Positions 1 to 10,486 of a stretch of 64,000 nucleotides of DNA are shown in pieces. Source of the DNA: Dromiciops gliroides (taxonomy: Eukaryota; Chordata; Mammalia; Microbiotheria; Microbiotheriidae); contig NC_057864.1 of NCBI RefSeq assembly GCF_019393635.1, forward strand, positions 474,234,617 to 474,298,616, in the 5' to 3' direction. Numbering within the stretch: position 1 is the first letter of the stretch; every line of letters begins with the position of its first letter. A program made the position numbers and the translations under genes. The notes under the pieces are model-generated. The model made no database searches and was not told the DNA's origin. It was given only the letters and a program-made list of their open reading frames with translations.

Positions 1-215
1 TTTTTATTTTATGTATTTTATTCTTAACTTAAGAAATAACACAAACATTTCTATAACATGGTAGAATGGGGGGGAAGATGATTGTACATAAAACATTACA
101 TGAAACTGCAAATATTTTATGAATAACTTGCTATTCCTTTTAAATATATAATAAAGTTATCATTTAGCTTTTTTCCATTTTTTTCTCCTCCCCTCTTCTC
201 CCCCACCCCCCAAAG
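1..215 (-). repeat. LINE 3'-UTR-like fragment (probably L1)
   Basis: The window opens with a T-rich stretch followed by AT-rich sequence that ends in a C/T-rich block (ctcccctcttctccccc). On the minus strand this would be a purine-rich 3' UTR ending in a poly(A) tail, the layout of marsupial L1 3' ends. It is similar in style to the 3' UTR of the better L1 copy at 60.1 kb. Family assignment is from general resemblance and memory only; the copy runs off the window edge. Confidence 0.4.
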
Positions 216-324
216 ATGGTGGTTCTTTTCCAGTATTCTCTCCCTTGTAGAGTACCGCCCCTCTGAGATTGCCTTTCATTTACACCATTTGAATCTTATA
301 TATACAGTTATTTGGATACTGCCT

Positions 325-445
325 CCCCCATTAAAATTGGAGCCCCCTGAGGGCAGAGATGAAGTTCTTATCTTTCTTTGCATCTCAAGGATTCCACAGA
401 GCACGATACATAGCAAACACAAAGTGAATGCTTGTTGACTGACCT
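325..445 (+). repeat. L2 LINE 3' end
   Basis: Typical L2 terminal layout: a short segment around ctgagggcagagatg, then a cagagcacgatacatag-type segment, then aatgcttgttgactgac. Heavily 5' truncated. Confidence 0.7.
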
Positions 446-579
446 ATGATCATCAACGTTTAATAGCACAGGGTCGAAAACAGAGCCCCTCAGAATTCCC
501 AGAGAGCCTCTCCTCCAAGGTGATATTGATTCATTCATGGTGGCTCTTTTTGTCCAGTCACTGTGATTTCATTGCTTCA

Positions 580-670
580 AAGACACATACCTTGTCTTCC
601 CAATTGGAGCATAAGTTCTGTGAAAATAGGGATGTTTCTTTTTCCTGTATCTCCCAGAGTATCCACACTG
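580..670 (+). repeat. Possible L2 3' fragment
   Basis: Weak match to the L2 pattern of gagc-taagttctgtgaaaatagggatg followed by a ctgtatctcccagagt segment. Diverged and short. The rest of 446-950 shows nothing I recognise. Confidence 0.35.
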
Positions 671-949
671 GCTTGCTTCACTTTGATGGGTGAATGGAAA
701 GAGCTTTACTTCCCCCATACAACTCAGTGGAAGAAACAGCAGCTGCCTCAAGAAGATTTGGTTCCTGTATCTGCTCTGGGCTGCCATATTGGTTCCCTTT
801 TGTGTACGGTAAGCATTAGTTCAGGAATGAGAAACATTCAGAAAGCCACAGACATACAAGTAGAAATTGTCAGAGTACAAAGCAAATCTACAAATCCTTG
901 GAGGATCCAGCATAAGGGAGAAAGCCAAGATGTTGGATTGGCCAACCAA

Positions 950-1112
950 AACTGGGATAGAAGTCAAGAGAGCAGAGTCCTGCCACTCACTCACTATGTA
1001 ACCATGGGCAATGAATGAAGACCCTCTGGGCCTCAGGTTCATCCTCCACAAAATGACAGGGTTGGGACTAAAAGATGTCTTAAGGTTCCTTCCAGCTCCA
1101 ACACACAATGAT
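950..1112 (+). repeat. CORE-SINE with CR1/L3-like tail (MIR3-like)
   Basis: Carries the CORE-type run tatgtaaccatgggca, a ctgggcctcaggttcatcc segment and a tail with ggttgggactaaaagatg and ccttccagctcc. The tail matches L3/CR1 3' ends rather than the L2-type MIR tail. Confidence 0.65.
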
Positions 1113-1689
1113 TCTCACTTGCTGTGAGCATTCCCTGGGAGATCAATAAATGACATGCATGCACATGTTTGCTTAATTACTGGTCTGGGTTTAGGAGTCA
1201 GATTTACTTACCAGCTCTTACAGGCCTCAATTAGTTAGAACAGCTGGGCCTGAGGAGGAGAAGACAGGAATTGGAATGATTTTCGCCTTCCCACTCAATG
1301 CTTCGCCTACTGTTTCAGCCTTCACGTGGTGTAAGGGGGATGTAGAGAGCAAGACAAGAAAGGGAAGGAAAAGGGGGAAAAGAAGAAGAAAGGAGGCTGG
1401 GAGGGGTGATTCCGGAGCTGGGAGAGCAGGGAAAGAGCAGAATTGAAAAGTCAAAGTGAAGGAAGGAAATCTCATTCCAATCCCTTTCCTGGCTCCTTTC
1501 TTCCCTCCCCCCCCCCCAACCTGATCACTCCCACCTTTAACACTTCTTGTGGAGATTGGTATTTATGGATCTCAATATATTTACATCTGGTAATGATTAC
1601 ACACTGATGCTTCTTTTCTCCAAACCTTGGTAGGGCTTGTGGTCTACATCCTACAAGTTAGACCTTGATTACATACACCTACTAGTCTA
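1113..1689. other. Unassigned interval with purine-rich tract
   Basis: No repeat or coding signal recognised. A purine-rich stretch (about 1340-1460, AAGG/AAGA type) and a short C run near 1508-1518 are the only visible structure. Confidence 0.5.
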
Positions 1690-1912
1690 GGGCAGTGAGG
1701 TGGTGTAATGGATGGAAGTGCCGGACCCAGAGTCAAGAAGACTCACCTTCCTGGGTTCACAGGAACTAGCTGTGTGACCCTGGGCAAGTCATTTATCCCT
1801 GTTTGCCTTAGTTTCCTCATCTGTAAAATGGGCTGGAGAAGGAAAGGGCAAAACACTCAAGTATTTTCATCAAGAAAACCCCAAATGGGGTCGCAAATGG
1901 TCTGTTATGAAT
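1690..1912 (+). repeat. MAR1-type SINE (RTE-tailed)
   Basis: tRNA-derived head (gggcagtgaggtgg), CORE (gctgtgtgaccctgggcaag), then cctcatctgtaaaatggg and an RTE-like tail containing gaaaaccccaaatggggtcg. Near full length, moderately diverged. Confidence 0.85.
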
Positions 1913-2229
1913 GAATACCTAGACTGGAAGCTCTGTGAGGACAAAAGTCAGGCCAGAGTCAACGCTGTACCTCACCCAGTTTCTTGCATGCTCCGTGTAC
2001 TTAATGAATATTTGTTGCCTAGCACCAAATTGTGTTTTTACCCGAATTCTGGCATTTGACCCTTAAAACAATCACTGAAGGAAAAAATCCTAGGAAATTG
2101 TATCTAAATTCCCAGTTCCCTGCTGCCTGCCACTACCTCTCCCTAGGGCTAGGAGCTAGGAGCAAGTGTGAATGTCATGGGTCAGGTGAGCAACACCAGA
2201 GGAGGATCCGTTTTAGAGTTGGCATCAAC
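1913..2229. other. Unassigned, probably old L2 remnant at left
   Basis: 1930-2030 has a weak L2-like ending (acttaatgaatatttgttgcc). The rest of the interval shows nothing I recognise. Confidence 0.35.
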
Positions 2230-2725
2230 ATTGGAGGGCCACTAATCTGACTCCTTCATCTTACAGATGAGTAAACTGAGGACTCGAGAGAGGGAAAGGG
2301 CTTGCTTAGTGCCATCACATAGTATCTGTGGCAGGATTCAAACCCAGGTCCTCCAGACCCCAAGACCACATCACCGTTGCCCAAGGGGAAAGACTATGAT
2401 TTGAATCTGGGACTGATGGATCCAAAGAACATAGGTGGGGAAACTGAGGCCCAGAGAAGGGACATGATTTGCCCGCCCCCAGGTGACAGTGTGAAGTTAT
2501 ATAGGTAATAAATAATAGAAGTGCCATTTAAATCCAGGTCCTGAAGTATCAAGTTTATAGGATTTTTAAATCAAAGATACAGAGAGAGGACCCTTAGAGA
2601 ATATATAGTCCTCTTAGAATAAACCAAGGCCCAGATAGGGGAAACGACTTGTCCAAAGTAGATAGCTAATTTGTGGCAGAATCAGGGCTAAAATCAGGTC
2701 TCCTCATTCCTGGCCATGGCTCCTT
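2230..2725 (-). repeat. Cluster of three minus-strand MIR/MIR3-like SINEs
   Basis: Three successive partial copies, each with the reverse-complement pattern cagatgagtaaactgagg or gaaactgaggcccagag followed by a caaacccaggtcctcc-type segment. Approximate units are 2230-2375, 2400-2550 and 2560-2725. Confidence 0.65.
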
Positions 2726-2727
2726 CC

Positions 2728-2939
2728 TAGTCCATTTTTGTTGTTTTCTTGGCAAAGATACTGGTGTGCTTTGCCATTTCTTGCTCAAGTTTATTTTACA
2801 GATGAGGAAACTGAGACAGACAGGGCGAAGTGACGTCTCTAGGGTCATAAAGCTAAATAAATGTCTGAGGCTGGATTTGAACTCAGGTCTTCCTGATTCC
2901 TGGCCCAGTGCCCTATCCACTGTACCACCTAGCTGCCCT
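2728..2939 (-). repeat. MAR1-type SINE
   Basis: Reverse-strand order is clear: ttttcttggcaaagatactgg (RTE tail), gatgaggaaactgag, then gatttgaactcaggtcttcc and finally cacctagctgccc (tRNA head). Confidence 0.88.
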
Positions 2940-3178
2940 AGTCTAACAAAGACTGCTAAACCTTAGCATGATGCTCAGATGGACAGAATGGCGAATCTCC
3001 TTTCAAATGGCACCACCAAATTCCTCTCACTACTGAAGAAGGCAGTACCATCAGGCACACACACCACCCAAGGCCTGAAGATGGGGAGATTAGGGTGAGT
3101 CCTAATCTTCTGAAGTTCCTTCTTCTTAGATAAAGAAGTTTCAGCCTGTTTGCACCTCTTCATCCCTCCCCAACAGAA

Positions 3179-3213
3179 ACACACACACTCACACACATAC
3201 ACACAAACACACA
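3179..3213. repeat. (CA)n microsatellite
   Basis: Interrupted run of ACAC with TCAC and TACAC variants. 2940-3178 and 3214-3334 hold nothing I recognise. Confidence 0.85.
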
Positions 3214-3334
3214 CACTTATTCATGCATTAGGGAATTCCTGCACACATTCACAGAAAGGGAGTCAATAGGGAAGAAAGACCCCAGCCTGGTCACAGACTT
3301 GAGTGTGCATCTTTCAATGGAATGCCAGCTAACA

Positions 3335-3597
3335 TAATATACTGGTTAGTAATCATAAGTAGCATTTCTATGGTTTTCAAAGCACTTTACAGGTGTTATC
3401 TCATTTAGTTCTCACAACATCCCTGGGACATAGTGGCCATTTTATCTCCATTTTAAAGATGAGAAGACTGAGGCTGAGAGAGATGAAGTGACTTATCCAG
3501 AGTCACATTTCCAGCTAGTAAATGTTTGAGGCAGAATTTGAACTGAGATCTTCCTGATGCCAAATCTAGCATTCTATCCCCTGGACCATAACTGCCT
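3335..3597 (-). repeat. MIR (L2-tailed CORE-SINE), near full length
   Basis: Starts with the reverse complement of the L2-type tail (gcactttacaggtgttatctc, gttctcacaacatccctggg), then ccattttaaagatgagaag, the core, and ends with a tRNA-head remnant near gcattctatcccctgg. Confidence 0.8.
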
Positions 3598-4034
3598 TCA
3601 CTGGGACAGTGGAAAGCCCGGATCCGAATGCCCTGTATGGTCTCAATGTTCTGTTCTGTCTCAGTACTGTTTGCCTGCTTGGTACCACTAAGCCGGGTTA
3701 CACCTGGCCCGAAAATTAGCTCCAAGAGTCTTCTTTGCTCATCATCATCTCAGTACTCAGAGAGGTCCCAGCCTCAACCTCAGTGGCTTGTCCTTAGATG
3801 TTTATTGCTACCTCCTCAGTAGCTTTTCCTCATCCCTCAGTAGAATGTCACACAGATGAACAATCTTAAAACAAAACAACCATCCGCTAAGATCCCCTGC
3901 CCCTGCCTGACTCAAGAACAGAAAATCAGATTTTTACTCACTAATAAATGACTTGATCCATTAATATAGAATCCATTTCAGTTGAAGGTTATGGGTGTGA
4001 TACCCACTGCCTCTTGAAACAGGGCCCCACATTA

Positions 4035-4215
4035 GTTCGTGTGGTATAATGGAAAGAATTCTGGACCCCGAGAGCCATTGAACCTGGGTTCAAATCCTGT
4101 CTCTGCCACTTATTATCAGTATAACCTTGGTCAAATCACTTCTATCCTTTTGACTTCCTCATCTGCAAAATAAGATGATTGAACTAGGTGGTATCTAAGG
4201 GTACTTCTCTTTTAA
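4035..4215 (+). repeat. CORE-SINE with CR1/L3-like tail
   Basis: Head gtgtggtataatggaaaga, then aacctgggttcaaatcctg, ataaccttggtcaaatcac, cctcatctgcaaaataag and a tail like gaactaggtggtatctaagg. Confidence 0.75.
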
Positions 4216-4255
4216 ATATCACAATATCCCATCCTCCCTCTGATTTTGGAGACAT

Positions 4256-4372
4256 TCAAAGTGTGTGATCTTGGCTGAGTCACTCTCTCTGGGCCTATTT
4301 TTCCACCTATAATACAAAGGGGTTGGATAAGGTGATCTCTGAGGCCCTTTCCATCTCTAAATACTATACCTT
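4256..4372 (+). repeat. CORE-SINE 3' portion with CR1/L3-like tail
   Basis: Lacks the head. Contains tcttggctgagtcactctc and ggttggataaggtgatctc with a ccctttccatctctaaat ending. Confidence 0.65.
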
Positions 4373-4474
4373 TTCTTCTTCTCCCTTTGTTACTAGATTC
4401 TTTAATAATCTTTACTCCAAATTTTTCTACCTCCTACTCAATCAGGCTGCCCCCCTGAAAGGATACCCTTTATG

Positions 4475-4585
4475 TATTATATATTAGAAATGTAGGCTCC
4501 TTGAGGGAAGGGGCTGTCTTGTTTGCTCATGTTTGTATTCCTGGCATTTAGCACATTGTCAGGCATATAGTGTACACATCACAAA
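4475..4585 (+). repeat. L2 LINE 3' end
   Basis: Contains ggctccttgagggaagggg, tttgtattcctggcattt and cacattgtcaggcatatag, the usual order of an L2 3' terminus. Confidence 0.75.
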
Positions 4586-4591
4586 TACTCT

Positions 4592-4765
4592 TTTTTTCTA
4601 CCTACTTATCTGTCTACCTACCCATTCATATCCATATATTTATTTGTCTGTCTACCATGTATGTCTATCTATCAGTCTCCAGGTCTCCATTTATATTTAT
4701 CTACCCACCCATCCACATCCATGTATCTATCTCTCTATCTCTCTCTATGTCTATCTGTTAAATGA
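4592..4765 (+). repeat. Degenerate (CTAT/CTAC)n microsatellite
   Basis: Repeated ctatctat, ctacctac and ccatccat tetranucleotides directly after the L2 terminus. Open reading frames across it are a by-product of low complexity. Confidence 0.8.
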
Positions 4766-4975
4766 ATGGTTTGATTTAAGCAATATCTCAGCATCCTTCT
4801 ACCTCTAAATCTCATCAGGATAACCTCAAGGGGTTGGCTGCCTTCTAACACTGTAACTCCTGAGCCCCCACCAGTGTGATCCTTATTTTCAATCAACTAG
4901 ATGAACTCTGTTAAGTTTTATAAAGGGGTTTTACTAGGTAAAATTACAAGAACAATTGTTACAAAGCCACCCCAC

Positions 4976-5398
4976 CAAAAAAAAGAAAGAAAAAGAAAAA
5001 GAAATCTGGAAAAAAATTTTCCCTTTATAGAAATAAAGTCCCTGGGAAGAGAGAACTTGAAGGATAGCACAGTCAGGGATAACGTAGTCATTGTTTTCTG
5101 GGGACCCAACCTATCAGTACAAGTTTGGGTTGGAGGATTCATTACTAAGAGTGGGGGTGCCACAGAAGAAAAAGAAAAGACAAAGAGAGAAATAAATAAA
5201 AGAAAGAGAAAAAGGAAAGAAAAAGTGAAAAGGAAAAAAGAGAAAAGAAGAATGAAAAGAAGAGAGAAGGAAGGAAGGCAGGCAGGCATGAAGGAAGGAA
5301 GGAAGGGAACAAGGGAGAGAGGCAGGGGAGGAAGAGAAGGAGAGAGAGAGGGAAGAAACAATGAAAGAGGAAAGGGAGGGCAAAAGGGAGGGAGGGAA
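4976..5398 (+). repeat. Purine-rich (GAAA/GGAA/GGGA)n tract
   Basis: About 420 bases dominated by A and G, interrupted by a mixed section near 5020-5150. Contains ggaaggaaggcaggcaggca-type tetranucleotide runs. The long Lys/Arg-rich and Ser/Leu-rich reading frames across it come from this bias. Confidence 0.85.
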
Positions 5399-6150
5399 CA
5401 CATTGCTTTGATCTATCACATTTTAATGTTTATATTAAGATGAACTTTAAAGTTATTTCCAATATAGGAGTTACCCTTTGATTTAAATTTTCATTTTAAA
5501 AAAGCTCAGCAGGCAGCACTAACAGCAGCCTCACATTTAGGATCTGCTGGATAATAAGGGATCAGGGATGAGCTAAAAACTAGTCTATCCTACGCAAGCC
5601 AACTTTTCTTAATCACATGAGGGACCCAATTAAACTTCTCCTGCTTCTTCCAGTTGCTTCCTGGATTCTCCAAGAGCCAGGCAGGGAAGGTGAGATTGCC
5701 GTGGGCAGAAGGCAGCTTTGACACTCACCAGCAGTGGGACAGCTTTCTGTGTCATTAGCTGGAGGCTTTTCAGATATGCAGGGCCAAGCAGGAGCACCTC
5801 CAGAGCAGTTCAGATGATAGGAGAATTAATTTGAAAAAATATATCAAACTGAATTGCTGCTGTTTAGGGTTTTTTTCCTTCCCCAGGAACTCAAAGCTCA
5901 CATCCCAATTACCTGAGAAGGATGGAGCATCACTCACATGCCCCCCAGTGGAAGCCAGGAAAAGCCATTGCTGGGTTAGACATTGAAGTTGAGAAAAGAT
6001 CAGGCTGAGGAACAATTTTCTCTGGAATCTGTCATCCTTCCTTTGGCTTTGTTGGGGTCCTGTGATTCTGTGCCTTGGAACCAAGGGAGTGTGATGGCTC
6101 TATGGTGCTCTTTTCCTTCTTTCCAGCAAGCACAGAACCGCAGAACATCG
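5399..6150. other. Unique interval, no repeat recognised
   Basis: About 750 bases with no SINE or LINE signature that I can see and balanced composition. It could hold non-coding conserved sequence; no splice-bounded coding segment stands out. Confidence 0.4.
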
Positions 6151-6360
6151 GAGCAGAAAGAGACTCTAGGGACTGTTTAGCCCAATGCCTCCAGCTTTCA
6201 GGAGAGGACAGCTCCAGGAAAGGAAGACCTATTAGTGTTTGTTCTTTTCTGAATCCCAGCCCTGGATCACACCCACCATTGGCCTCTTCCACTCCTGTTC
6301 AACAACGGCTGAAATTCTTTGTTGGAGGCAGCCACAATGTCTGGTAATTTGGTCCACCAT
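6150..6360 (-). repeat. Possible L3/CR1 fragment
   Basis: Weak match to the reverse-strand L3 terminal pattern near gcagaaagagactctaggga and the following cccaatgcctccagct. Low confidence; 6361-6510 is unassigned. Confidence 0.3.
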
Positions 6361-6511
6361 AAACATATATTTTCTGGTCTCAACGGGGCCCTCACTGCTG
6401 CAAAACAATACTTTCCTTGATCAACTCTATCACGCTCCCCACAACATCTGTTCCAAAAATATCTTTCTTAAGACTAACTAATCATAAATTTAGGATAATA
6501 GGATTATATTT

Positions 6512-6780
6512 TGGGGGCAGCTAGATGGCTCAGTGGATAGAGCACCAGACTTATAAATCAGGAGAAACTTGAACTCAAATCTGTCTTCAGACACTTACTA
6601 GATGTGCAAACCTGGGCAAGTCACTTTACTTCATTTTCCTCTTCAGTAAAATGAGAATGATAATACTAGCACCTGCTTCCCAGGGTCACTGTGACGATCA
6701 AATGAGACAATAATTGCAAAGCACTTAGCACAGTAGTAGACACATAGCAGACTATATAAATGCTAGTTTTTATTACTATT
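6512..6780 (+). repeat. Chimeric SINE: WSINE/MAR head with MIR-type L2 tail
   Basis: Head gggggcagctagatggctca and CORE cctgggcaagtcacttta are marsupial type. The 3' half has the MIR layout: gtcactgtgacgatcaaatg, caaagcacttagcacagtag and an ending of ctagtttttattactatta. Confidence 0.8.
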
Positions 6781-6782
6781 AG

Positions 6783-6957
6783 ATTTCTAGCTGGAAAGCA
6801 TCTCTGAGTCTATTTACTTCGACACCCTCATTTTACAAATGATAAAACTCTTTTAAAACAAGGCTGAGAAGTAGAGACTACCAAAGGTCATGCTGTGAGG
6901 GTCAGAGACAGGACTTAAAGGCAAATCTTGGTTCCCCTGACTATTGAGCCAAAGTCC
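6783..6957 (-). repeat. MIR3-like SINE
   Basis: Directly abuts the previous SINE. Shows ctagctggaaagcatctctg (CR1/L3-like tail in reverse), ccctcattttacaaatgat and a degraded core. Confidence 0.6.
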
Positions 6958-7009
6958 TTTATGCAAATGGAGCATCTTCTTCAAAAAATACAAAAGAAAA
7001 AAAAGCAGA

Positions 7010-7190
7010 AATGTTGTCCTTTGATATGCATTTATCACAAATTATTTTGAATCAATTAATATGCACCTTAGCTATTAGCAATTAAATGTGCACTGAATTG
7101 TTTAAATTTGCTTTTGCATCATGAATAATGGACAACAAATATGAGCATTTCATTATATAAAGCAAAACAAAAAAGGGGATTATGTCGGAA
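7010..7190. other. AT-rich unique island (candidate conserved non-coding element)
   Basis: Not repeat-like. Contains repeated homeodomain-type motifs (caattaatatgc, gcaattaaatgtg) and POU-type octamer-like words (atgcattt, tatgcacct). 7190-7470 after it is unassigned. Function is inferred from composition only. Confidence 0.3.
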
Positions 7191-7469
7191 ATAATGTCCT
7201 CTGTTATGTTTTCCACTTTCTCCCAACTACATACATACTAGTGGTTTTCTTATATAATTCACACTTACTATGGTAACCCTAACTCTGCTCTTGCTTGTCT
7301 CTGCCCCGCCTTTATGAACTTGCTTATTCTCCCCTCTGGCCATTTTATAATAATTCCTTGATGCTCTTTTCTTTCTTGTCTTTTTTTTAATATAATCATT
7401 GTGGTGATCCATAGCCCCACCTTCCTGATTATTCTCCCCCAATCTTAAAAAAAAAACCTTGCATAACAA

Positions 7470-7558
7470 ATGTGCTGGATTGTGTCCCCAGTACTGAACA
7501 AAGTACCTGGCATGTAGCAGTTGCTTAAAATGTTTATTGATTGACTGAATTGTTTAAT
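7470..7558 (+). repeat. L2 LINE 3' end
   Basis: Contains tgtccccagtactgaacaaa, gtacctggcatgtagcag and a tttattgattgactgaatt ending. Confidence 0.7.
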
Positions 7559-7642
7559 GACAGACCAAACCTAGACTGTTGAAGATGGCTGCATTGTATA
7601 TAAACACACTTTCCCCCTTCTCCCACTCCAGCAGAGAACTTT

Positions 7643-7828
7643 TTCTTATGCTGTTAGTTGTGTTATGTCTGACTCTTCCTGACCCCCATGGAGTTTGAAT
7701 TGAGGCAAATAAAGGTTAAATGATTGGCCCAGGGTCTCATAGCTTAGTAATGTCTGTTCTGGATTTGAACTCAGGTCTTCCTGACTCCAGGTCCAGAGCT
7801 CTAGCTACTGAGCCACCTACCTGCCTCT
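7643..7828 (-). repeat. MAR1-type SINE, internally deleted
   Basis: Begins with the RTE tail in reverse (gttagttgtgttatgtctga), lacks most of the gttttcttggcaaag section, then has the core and ends in gagccacctacctgcct. Confidence 0.75.
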
Positions 7829-7904
7829 ACCTTATCTCATATTTTACTGAAGAAAAAAAAAACTTTACCATGCCCAAATATGTTTCAAGGGAGCCTTTCT
7901 CCTT

Positions 7905-8985
7905 ACCAGTGTGAACCTCTGTGGGTGGCATCTCCCTGAGTCCTCTTCTAGTCCTTTCCTTACCCTTTTGATAATCCCCTCTCTCTGCCTAAAGTTCAAT
8001 CTCTTCTCTTCTACTGACTCTTTCTCTGTCACCTTCAAACATGGCCAGATCCTTCTAACTTCAAACTCCCTTCCTTCTTACTCTCCCATGTCTGTTAAAT
8101 GTCCCAACCATCACTCAGGTTTATCATCCTCAACCCTCCACTCCCCCTCATTCCACTCCCCATTACTAATCAATTGCTGAGTCTTGTCAATTCTTCCTCT
8201 AGCCATCTGCTTCTCTCCATTTGTACCACAACCACCCCAGCCCAGGCCTTCATCATCTTTTTCCTGGATTCTTGAAGTGGCCTCCTAATGAGTCTCCATG
8301 TTTCAAATCAGTCCCTTCTCCAAAGTATCCTTCCTGCAGCCACAAAATTGATGCTCCTGGAGCACAGATCTCACCCTGGTGCTCCCCTGCCCAAGAAGGA
8401 TCAGTGATTCTTAGCTCTTGCCTTTTAGGATAAAGCACAAACTTCTCTCTGATTTTTAAAGACCCTCATATATGAACTCCAGCCTATGCATTCAGGTTGA
8501 TTCCACATTTTTCCCTTCATGAGTTCATGACCCTGGCTAGAAAAGGACATGATCCATGAACCTATGTTCCAATCTAGATGGCCACCTTGTTCCCTATACA
8601 GTATGCAGAACAGTAGATCTCCTGCTTTATTGCCTTGGCCCAGGCCATCCATCCATTTAATGTTTTCCCTCATTTCCCTTTTCCTCATTTCTGCTTCTTG
8701 GAATCCTTGGCTTCCTTCAAGATTCATCTCAAAGGTCACTTCCCTCAAGACATCTTTCTACTTCCTCCAGTTGTTACAACTCCCACCACCCCACCCCACC
8801 AAAAACCACTGTGTATTTATTGTGTCTCTAGCTCATACTTACCCCCTCAGAGACCATATTACATCTCCCCAGTAGAATATAATCTCCCCGAGGACAGGCA
8901 CTGCTTCCTTTTCGTCCTTTTTATCTCTAGTGCCTAACACAGTGCCTGGCAATATGCTTGTTGATTGACTGATTGAATAAATTAA
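7905..8985 (+). repeat. L2 LINE, long 3' portion
   Basis: About 1.1 kb of C/T-rich sequence with the L2 landmarks in order: a cttgaagtggcctcctaatg segment, ccttttaggataaagcacaa, gattcatctcaaaggtcact, agagaccatattacatctcc, cccgaggacaggcactgc and a final ctgattgaataaatt. Open frames here are degraded LINE sequence. Confidence 0.75.
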
Positions 8986-9189
8986 CTTACTACAGCTTTG
9001 CCAAATACATATAGGGGCTCCTCTTTAAGTTTCAGCAGGTATGTTTTCATTCTGTGTGATTGAGGAAGATTCCTCCTCAGAAGCCCCCTACACCAATGAA
9101 TTGGCAAATGAGGATCAGAGAGAGACAGAGAAGTATTATGGTATTGTCATGTGATATAGCCATGATAGGAGACTGGAAGATGAATGTCT

Positions 9190-9345
9190 GCCAGTGACAA
9201 CAGCATGGTGGAGTGGATGTGGACTGAAACTCTGCCCCTAATGCTTGTTAGCTATGGGACTCAACCAGGCTGAACCTCAGTTACCTCCTATATTAAGTGA
9301 GGGGGTTGGAAGCAATGGCCTCTAAGGTCTAAGGATCCCTGATAG
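9190..9345 (+). repeat. CORE-SINE with CR1/L3-like tail
   Basis: Contains gcatggtggagtggatgtgg, ggactcaaccaggctgaacc and the tail gggggttggaagcaatggcc with tctaaggtctaaggatccct. Interval 8986-9189 shows nothing recognised. Confidence 0.6.
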
Positions 9346-9392
9346 ACTTAGGCTAGAAATCAGTTTCAAATTCCTCCTTTGACACTGTTTTT

Positions 9393-9550
9393 GTTTTTTG
9401 TTTTTGTTTTTTGTTGCAGGCAATGGGGGTTAAGTGACTTGCCCAGGGTCACACAGCTAGTAAGTGTCAAGTGTCTGAGGCCGGATCCGAACTCAGGGAC
9501 TCCTGAATCCAGAGCCGGTGCTTTAACCACTGCGCCATCTAGCTGCCCTC
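9393..9550 (-). repeat. WSINE1-like SINE with target-site duplication
   Basis: T-rich tail (from about 9393), gcaggcaatgggggttaagt, the CORE in reverse and a gccatctagctgccc end. A duplicated target tgacactgttttt flanks it at 9380-9392 and 9551-9563, so this is an intact insertion unit. Confidence 0.93.
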
Positions 9551-9612
9551 TGACACTGTTTTTAAAAAATTAAAAGCAAACAAACTGAATCTTTCTCTCC
9601 TCCCCCTCCTCC

Positions 9613-9702
9613 CCCAGGACACTGAAGCTCAGAGGGGTTGACCTGCTTAAGGCCACACAACTACTACACGTCCAAGGAGTCTTTCGGGTCTTCCTGGATT
9701 CA
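9613..9702 (+). repeat. Left arm of a perfect inverted repeat
   Basis: Two blocks (9613-9657, 45 bases; 9684-9702, 19 bases) are the exact reverse complement of 10423-10486. The left arm has 26 extra bases (9658-9683) between the blocks. The sequence is CORE-SINE-like (ctcagaggggttgacctgct). See findings. Confidence 0.9.
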
Positions 9703-9756
9703 GGCTTTAAACAGCCTTGGTAACATCAATGACAAATGCTGGGTAAACATCAAAGG

Positions 9757-9902
9757 TTCTTTTTTTTTACAGGGCAATGAGGGTTAAGTGACTTGCCCAG
9801 GGTCACACAACTAGTAAGTGTCAAGTGCCTGAGGCCGGATTTGAACTCAGGTCCTCTTGAATCCAGGGCTGGTGCTTTATCCACTGTGCCACCTAACTGC
9901 CC
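9757..9902 (-). repeat. WSINE1-like SINE
   Basis: T run, cagggcaatgagggttaagt, CORE, and a ccacctaactgccc end. Flanking words aacatcaaaggttct and aacatcaaggattct form a slightly diverged target duplication. It lies inside the loop of the inverted repeat. Confidence 0.9.
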
Positions 9903-10422
9903 ATGTAACATCAAGGATTCTAGGAAGAGGAACTGAGAACAAAACGTAGTCCAGGTTTTGCAGACAGCTTATGCACACAGGTGGAAAATTGTAGGGCACA
10001 GACAGGGAACAACAAGAAAGTCATTTCAGAGAATAAAAGGCATCACAGTGGTCCTAGGCACTCAGGTTAGCCATTGTCTGTCTCCCAGTTGTAGAACCTG
10101 GAGTCATGATTGGTTCTGCCATGGTCAAGCCTTTGCCTTATGTTCTATGTCCAGAAGTACTTCCCCCCGTATGCCCAAGTTTGTACCTTGGTTCCTTGTC
10201 CTGTACCCGGGACCACCCAGGACCAAGGGTTTGATGTATCCCCCTGTCCTTACAGGAACCAAAGCCCAAAGCTCTGAACCCCAGTTCCCATGGCTTGGTC
10301 TTCATTTCCTGCTTTCAGAACATCCTTACTTTGCCTGCTGGCCTGCCTTCTTCTCTGGTCTGGAGCTTGGACGATCTATAATCATGAGCCCTGAGAAAGG
10401 TAGGCATTGCTGCAGATAGAGG
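9903..10422. other. Core of the inverted-repeat unit, no recognised family
   Basis: About 520 bases without SINE or LINE signatures. It supports a 153-codon open frame (9958-10419, plus strand) with no domain I recognise and no obvious codon bias. I do not call it a gene. Confidence 0.4.
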
Positions 10423-10486
10423 TGAATCCAGGAAGACCCGATGTGGCCTTAAGCAGGTCAACCCCTCTGAGCTTCAGTGTCCTGGG
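10423..10486 (-). repeat. Right arm of the perfect inverted repeat
   Basis: All 64 bases are the reverse complement of the two left-arm blocks. Neither outward nor inward flanks continue the match. Confidence 0.9.

Noticed and set aside
4901-5443. 180-codon Lys/Arg/Glu-rich frame
   Set aside because: Translation of the purine-rich tract.
9958-10419. 153-codon open frame inside the inverted-repeat loop
   Set aside because: No recognisable domain, no codon bias and no supporting splice or promoter signal; length is within chance for a GC-balanced stretch.
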